From Prochloron sp. SulCav_FS08_3_32_3330 (GTDB taxonomy: Bacteria > Cyanobacteriota > Cyanobacteriia > Cyanobacteriales > DYNF01), in NCBI GenBank assembly GCA_020721205.1, contig DYNF01000046.1, forward strand, positions 1 through 33,203: a stretch of DNA of 33,203 bases, given 5' to 3'. The notes beneath the pieces were generated by a model. The model was not told where the DNA came from. It ran no database searches and saw only the letters and a list, made by a program, of their open reading frames with translations. Every line of letters begins with the position of its first letter. Position 1 is the stretch's first letter. A program made the translations under genes and the position numbers. This document shows, in pieces, positions 31,023 to 33,203 of this stretch.

Positions 31023-32105
31023 TCAAAAATTCTCTGGGGCTTCCCTCACAAAAGCTAAATGAGGACGAATAATCCCCGAACCGCTAAGCCATGCCAAACC
31101 TTCAGAAGTCCCAATCCATAACTTATTCCCCGTATCAGGCGCTAAAGCTAAAACCCGATTAGAAGGTAGATTTGGCACTTGTGCTAAAACCGCCCCCGTA
31201 TTCATATTAATTCTTAATAAACCTTCTTCTGTTCCCACCCACAGCGTACCATCTTGATCAAAACTCAAAGATTGAACATTTTTACCCCGCAAAGGCGTAA
31301 CCGATCGCAAAACTTGACGAGTATTAGGAGAAATAACTAATAAACTATTAATCATACCCGCCCAAATTGTACCATCCGGTGCTGTCGCTAAAGTTTGTAC
31401 CACACTACCTTGAACATCACTTTGTCTCCCGATCACATAAGCATTAGCGGTATTTACCCTCACTACTCCCTCTAATGTTCCCACCCATAAATTGCGATCG
31501 TGATCTAAAGTTAAAGTATTCGCACTAACTCCGGGTAAATCCTGTAAAGTCGTCATTAATAAACCCTGATCAGGACTAACTAAAGCTAAACCTCGATCCG
31601 TACCTACCCATAAATAACCCCGATGATCCACCAATAAAGATAAAATTCGGGAAGAAGGAAGGATAATATTTTGACCAGTCACTTGATTAGAACGAGGATC
31701 CACCCGATATAAACCTTGTTCAGTTCCCACCCAGAGACGATTCATCCGATCCATAGCCAAAGTTTCAATCCGATAATTAGGCAGACTAACACGCGCTACA
31801 ATTGCCCCAGTATGAGGATTAATCCGAGTTAAACCAAGCCATGATCCCACCCAGAGATCACCACTAGGATCCTGTTGTAAAGCCGTTACTCGAAAATCCC
31901 GCCCAGATAAATCTTGATTATCTACAGGGGGTAAAGCATTATTTTCCAGAGGATAAGCAGGAACAAAATCCCCCGTATCTATGTAGGTGGGCGGGTTTTC
32001 ACTATTTCCATCTTCATCTTGGGCAAAGACAGTAAAATTTGAGATGGCAGTTAATCCTACCATCAGAGTTATTAAACCTAAATATTGAGGGAATCGCTTA
32101 ATCAT
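31023..32105 (-). CDS. Secreted beta-propeller protein (two-component-regulator propeller repeats)
   Basis: A 360-residue exported protein: signal peptide 1-28 (TLMVGLTAISNFTVFAQ) followed by an acidic, Pro-rich spacer. It has about seven propeller blades, each centred on a Leu-Trp-Val-Gly-Thr-x-x-Gly-Leu string: LWVGSWLGLTRI, LWVGTEQGLYRV, LWVGTDRGLALV, LWVGTLEGVVRV, IWAGMINSLLVI, LWVGTEEGLLRI, LWIGTSEGLAWL. Such Reg_prop repeats are usually the sensor part of hybrid kinases; here no kinase is attached, so it is a stand-alone periplasmic propeller. It is divergent from the cyclic-nucleotide-binding gene. Seven blades would close a ring. Confidence 0.88.
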   Translation of the reverse strand: MIKRFPQYLGLITLMVGLTAISNFTVFAQDEDGNSENPPTYIDTGDFVPAYPLENNALPPVDNQDLSGRDFRVTALQQDPSGDLWVGSWLGLTRINPHTGAIVARVSLPNYRIETLAMDRMNRLWVGTEQGLYRVDPRSNQVTGQNIILPSSRILSLLVDHRGYLWVGTDRGLALVSPDQGLLMTTLQDLPGVSANTLTLDHDRNLWVGTLEGVVRVNTANAYVIGRQSDVQGSVVQTLATAPDGTIWAGMINSLLVISPNTRQVLRSVTPLRGKNVQSLSFDQDGTLWVGTEEGLLRINMNTGAVLAQVPNLPSNRVLALAPDTGNKLWIGTSEGLAWLSGSGIIRPHLAFVREAPENF

Positions 32106-32282
32106 GATCTTTAACTAATCTATTTGGGCTTCTTTGATTTATCATATTATCATCTGCTTTAGACAACGCCAAAAATTAACTGTAATTTTTGACTCATTTT
32201 TGCTAGGATTTTGATCACAGAGAATATTCGTAACTTTTTGACAATCATTTACAGTTAAAAACCCTAGATTTTTCGGTAAAAA

Positions 32283-32990
32283 GTGAAAAGAATTAATGAA
32301 GTTTACGATAAACTAAAACAAGCAAGGCTATTTCAGGATTTTTCCCCAACGGAAATTGAAATGATAGCCCATGCTGGAACGGTCACAGAAGTGGAAACTG
32401 GAACTATTTTGCTTTCCGAAGGAGATGAAAGTAACACTCTTTTAATTCTTTTAGAAGGAGAAGCGGAAATAGTTAAATGTCAATCTGGTAGTAAATTACA
32501 TCGTTTAGGCTTAGTCGGTCAAGGAATCGTACTAGGGGAAATCGGAATGTTGTTAGATGTTCCTCGTACGGGTACAGTACGCACAGTTTCTCCTTGTCAA
32601 ATTTTTATGCTCACAAGGGAGGCTTTTTATCGTATTCTGGAACAAGATAATAGTACCAGTAGTAAACTTTGTTTACCGATCGCCAAAACTTTGGCGGATC
32701 GATTGCAAAAAATTACTCAAGAAGTGGTCAATGTTTTGGCACAAAATGAGGCTTTATTAGAACTTTTGGAGAGATTACAAAATAAAGATGAATATTGTAC
32801 CAGTGACTTTGGAGAAATGTTATTTAAAAAAACAGAGGCACTGCGAGAACGTCAAAATGAGTTAAAACAAAAACTTTGTATCGAAATTGACGAAACTCGC
32901 AAGGCACGTCAAGTAGAAGAAATTACAAAAACGGCTTATTTTCAACAGTTACGCAAAAAAGTCAAAGCCTTAAAAAAAAATGGCTCTTAA
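32283..32990 (+). CDS. Cyclic-nucleotide-binding domain protein
   Basis: A 235-residue protein. Residues 15-125 form a cNMP-binding domain with GTILLSEGDESNTLLILLEG, the phosphate-binding cassette GEIGMLLDVPRTGTVRTVSP, and a hinge helix TREAFYRIL. The PBC has the Arg and Glu expected for cNMP binding (E..ML..VPRTGTV), so ligand binding is plausible. There is no CRP-type HTH; residues 140-235 are a charged coiled coil rich in Lys, Gln and Glu, suggesting an adaptor rather than a transcription factor. The start is GTG; the nearest ATG (32296) is out of frame. Transcribed away from the propeller gene. Confidence 0.82.
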   Translation: MKRINEVYDKLKQARLFQDFSPTEIEMIAHAGTVTEVETGTILLSEGDESNTLLILLEGEAEIVKCQSGSKLHRLGLVGQGIVLGEIGMLLDVPRTGTVRTVSPCQIFMLTREAFYRILEQDNSTSSKLCLPIAKTLADRLQKITQEVVNVLAQNEALLELLERLQNKDEYCTSDFGEMLFKKTEALRERQNELKQKLCIEIDETRKARQVEEITKTAYFQQLRKKVKALKKNGS

Positions 32991-33004
32991 TAATTCAAAA
33001 CTAT

Positions 33005-33058
33005 AAAATTCAAAATTCAAAATTCAAAATTCAAAACTATAAAATTCAAAATTCAAAA
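33005..33058 (+). repeat. AAAATTC heptamer tandem repeat
   Basis: Four AAAATTC units, an imperfect spacer AAAACTAT, then two more units and a partial one. This is the 7-base short tandem repeat type known from cyanobacteria. Confidence 0.85.
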
Positions 33059-33092
33059 TATTAATTCATAATCAATTATTCTTAAATAAACT

Positions 33093-33203
33093 AATGACAA
33101 ATGACAAATGACCAATGACCAATGACCAATGACAAATGACCAATGACAAATGACAAATGACCAATGACCAATGACCAATGACCAATGACCAATGACCAAT
33201 GAC
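33093..33203 (+). repeat. AATGACC/AATGACA heptamer tandem repeat array
   Basis: About 16 consecutive 7-base units AATGACM, where the last base alternates between C and A, running to the window edge. Non-coding STRR-type array downstream of the cyclic-nucleotide-binding gene; its full length is not visible. Confidence 0.93.

Noticed and set aside
32557..32760. ORF inside the cyclic-nucleotide-binding gene
   Set aside because: Same-strand shadow in another frame.
33093..33203. CRISPR-like array
   Set aside because: The repeat unit is 7 bases with no unique spacers; it is a simple tandem heptamer array.
1..33203. tRNA or rRNA genes
   Set aside because: No cloverleaf with T-loop GTTCRA-type sequence or rRNA-like stretch was noticed; a tRNA scan was not possible, so this is a weak negative.

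Overview
This is a 33-kb AT-rich piece of a cyanobacterial chromosome. Evidence for a cyanobacterium: six copies of the HIP1 octamer GCGATCGC (687, 9522, 13931, 18400, 26072, 29966); a pilus/phototaxis operon with a PatA-type first gene; a plant-type ferredoxin; many Uma2 (DUF820) and toxin-antitoxin (TA) genes; heptanucleotide tandem repeats; and several small palindromic repeat families. The low GC resembles Cyanobacterium/Geminocystis/Crocosphaera-type unicellular strains, but the genus is an inference.

Layout. 1-9.0 kb: a minus-strand type IV pilus chemosensory operon, pilG-pilH-pilI-pilJ ... pilL, with a [2Fe-2S] ferredoxin gene and a YefM-YoeB-type TA pair between pilJ and pilL. 9.3-12.4 kb: a secreted cysteine-repeat protein, two Uma2-family genes around an island of palindromic repeats, and a HepT/MntA pair. 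12.5-14.3 kb: an E1-rhodanese fusion (MoeB/MOCS3 type) preceded by a JAMM peptidase. 14.4-19.1 kb: an accessory zone of TA and immunity-like genes that also contains two displaced copies of the metH 3' end. 19.1-22.7 kb: metH itself, with two dispersed repeats inserted in frame in an interdomain linker. 22.8-29.1 kb: a second accessory zone with TA remnants, a GIY-YIG protein, a J-domain/HNH-like gene pair, an EEP-fold hydrolase and a coiled-coil protein. 29.1-33.0 kb: a GT22/GPI-mannosyltransferase-like membrane protein, a secreted beta-propeller, a cyclic-nucleotide-binding protein, then heptamer repeats.

Two themes stand out. First, the accessory zones are a toxin graveyard: seven toxin genes are truncated, frameshifted or nonsense-mutated, while the antitoxin beside nearly every one is an intact ORF. 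Only YoeB, HepT/MntA and one HicA look complete. Second, the 3' end of metH is present three times, spaced by TA/immunity cassettes. The seven differences between the distal copy and metH are all silent third-position changes. The copies therefore look like displaced ends of once-functional metH alleles, as left by successive integrations at a gene end, rather than simple decaying duplications. No integrase is visible in the window.

Frames and motifs were read by eye. No database search, folding or alignment program was run.
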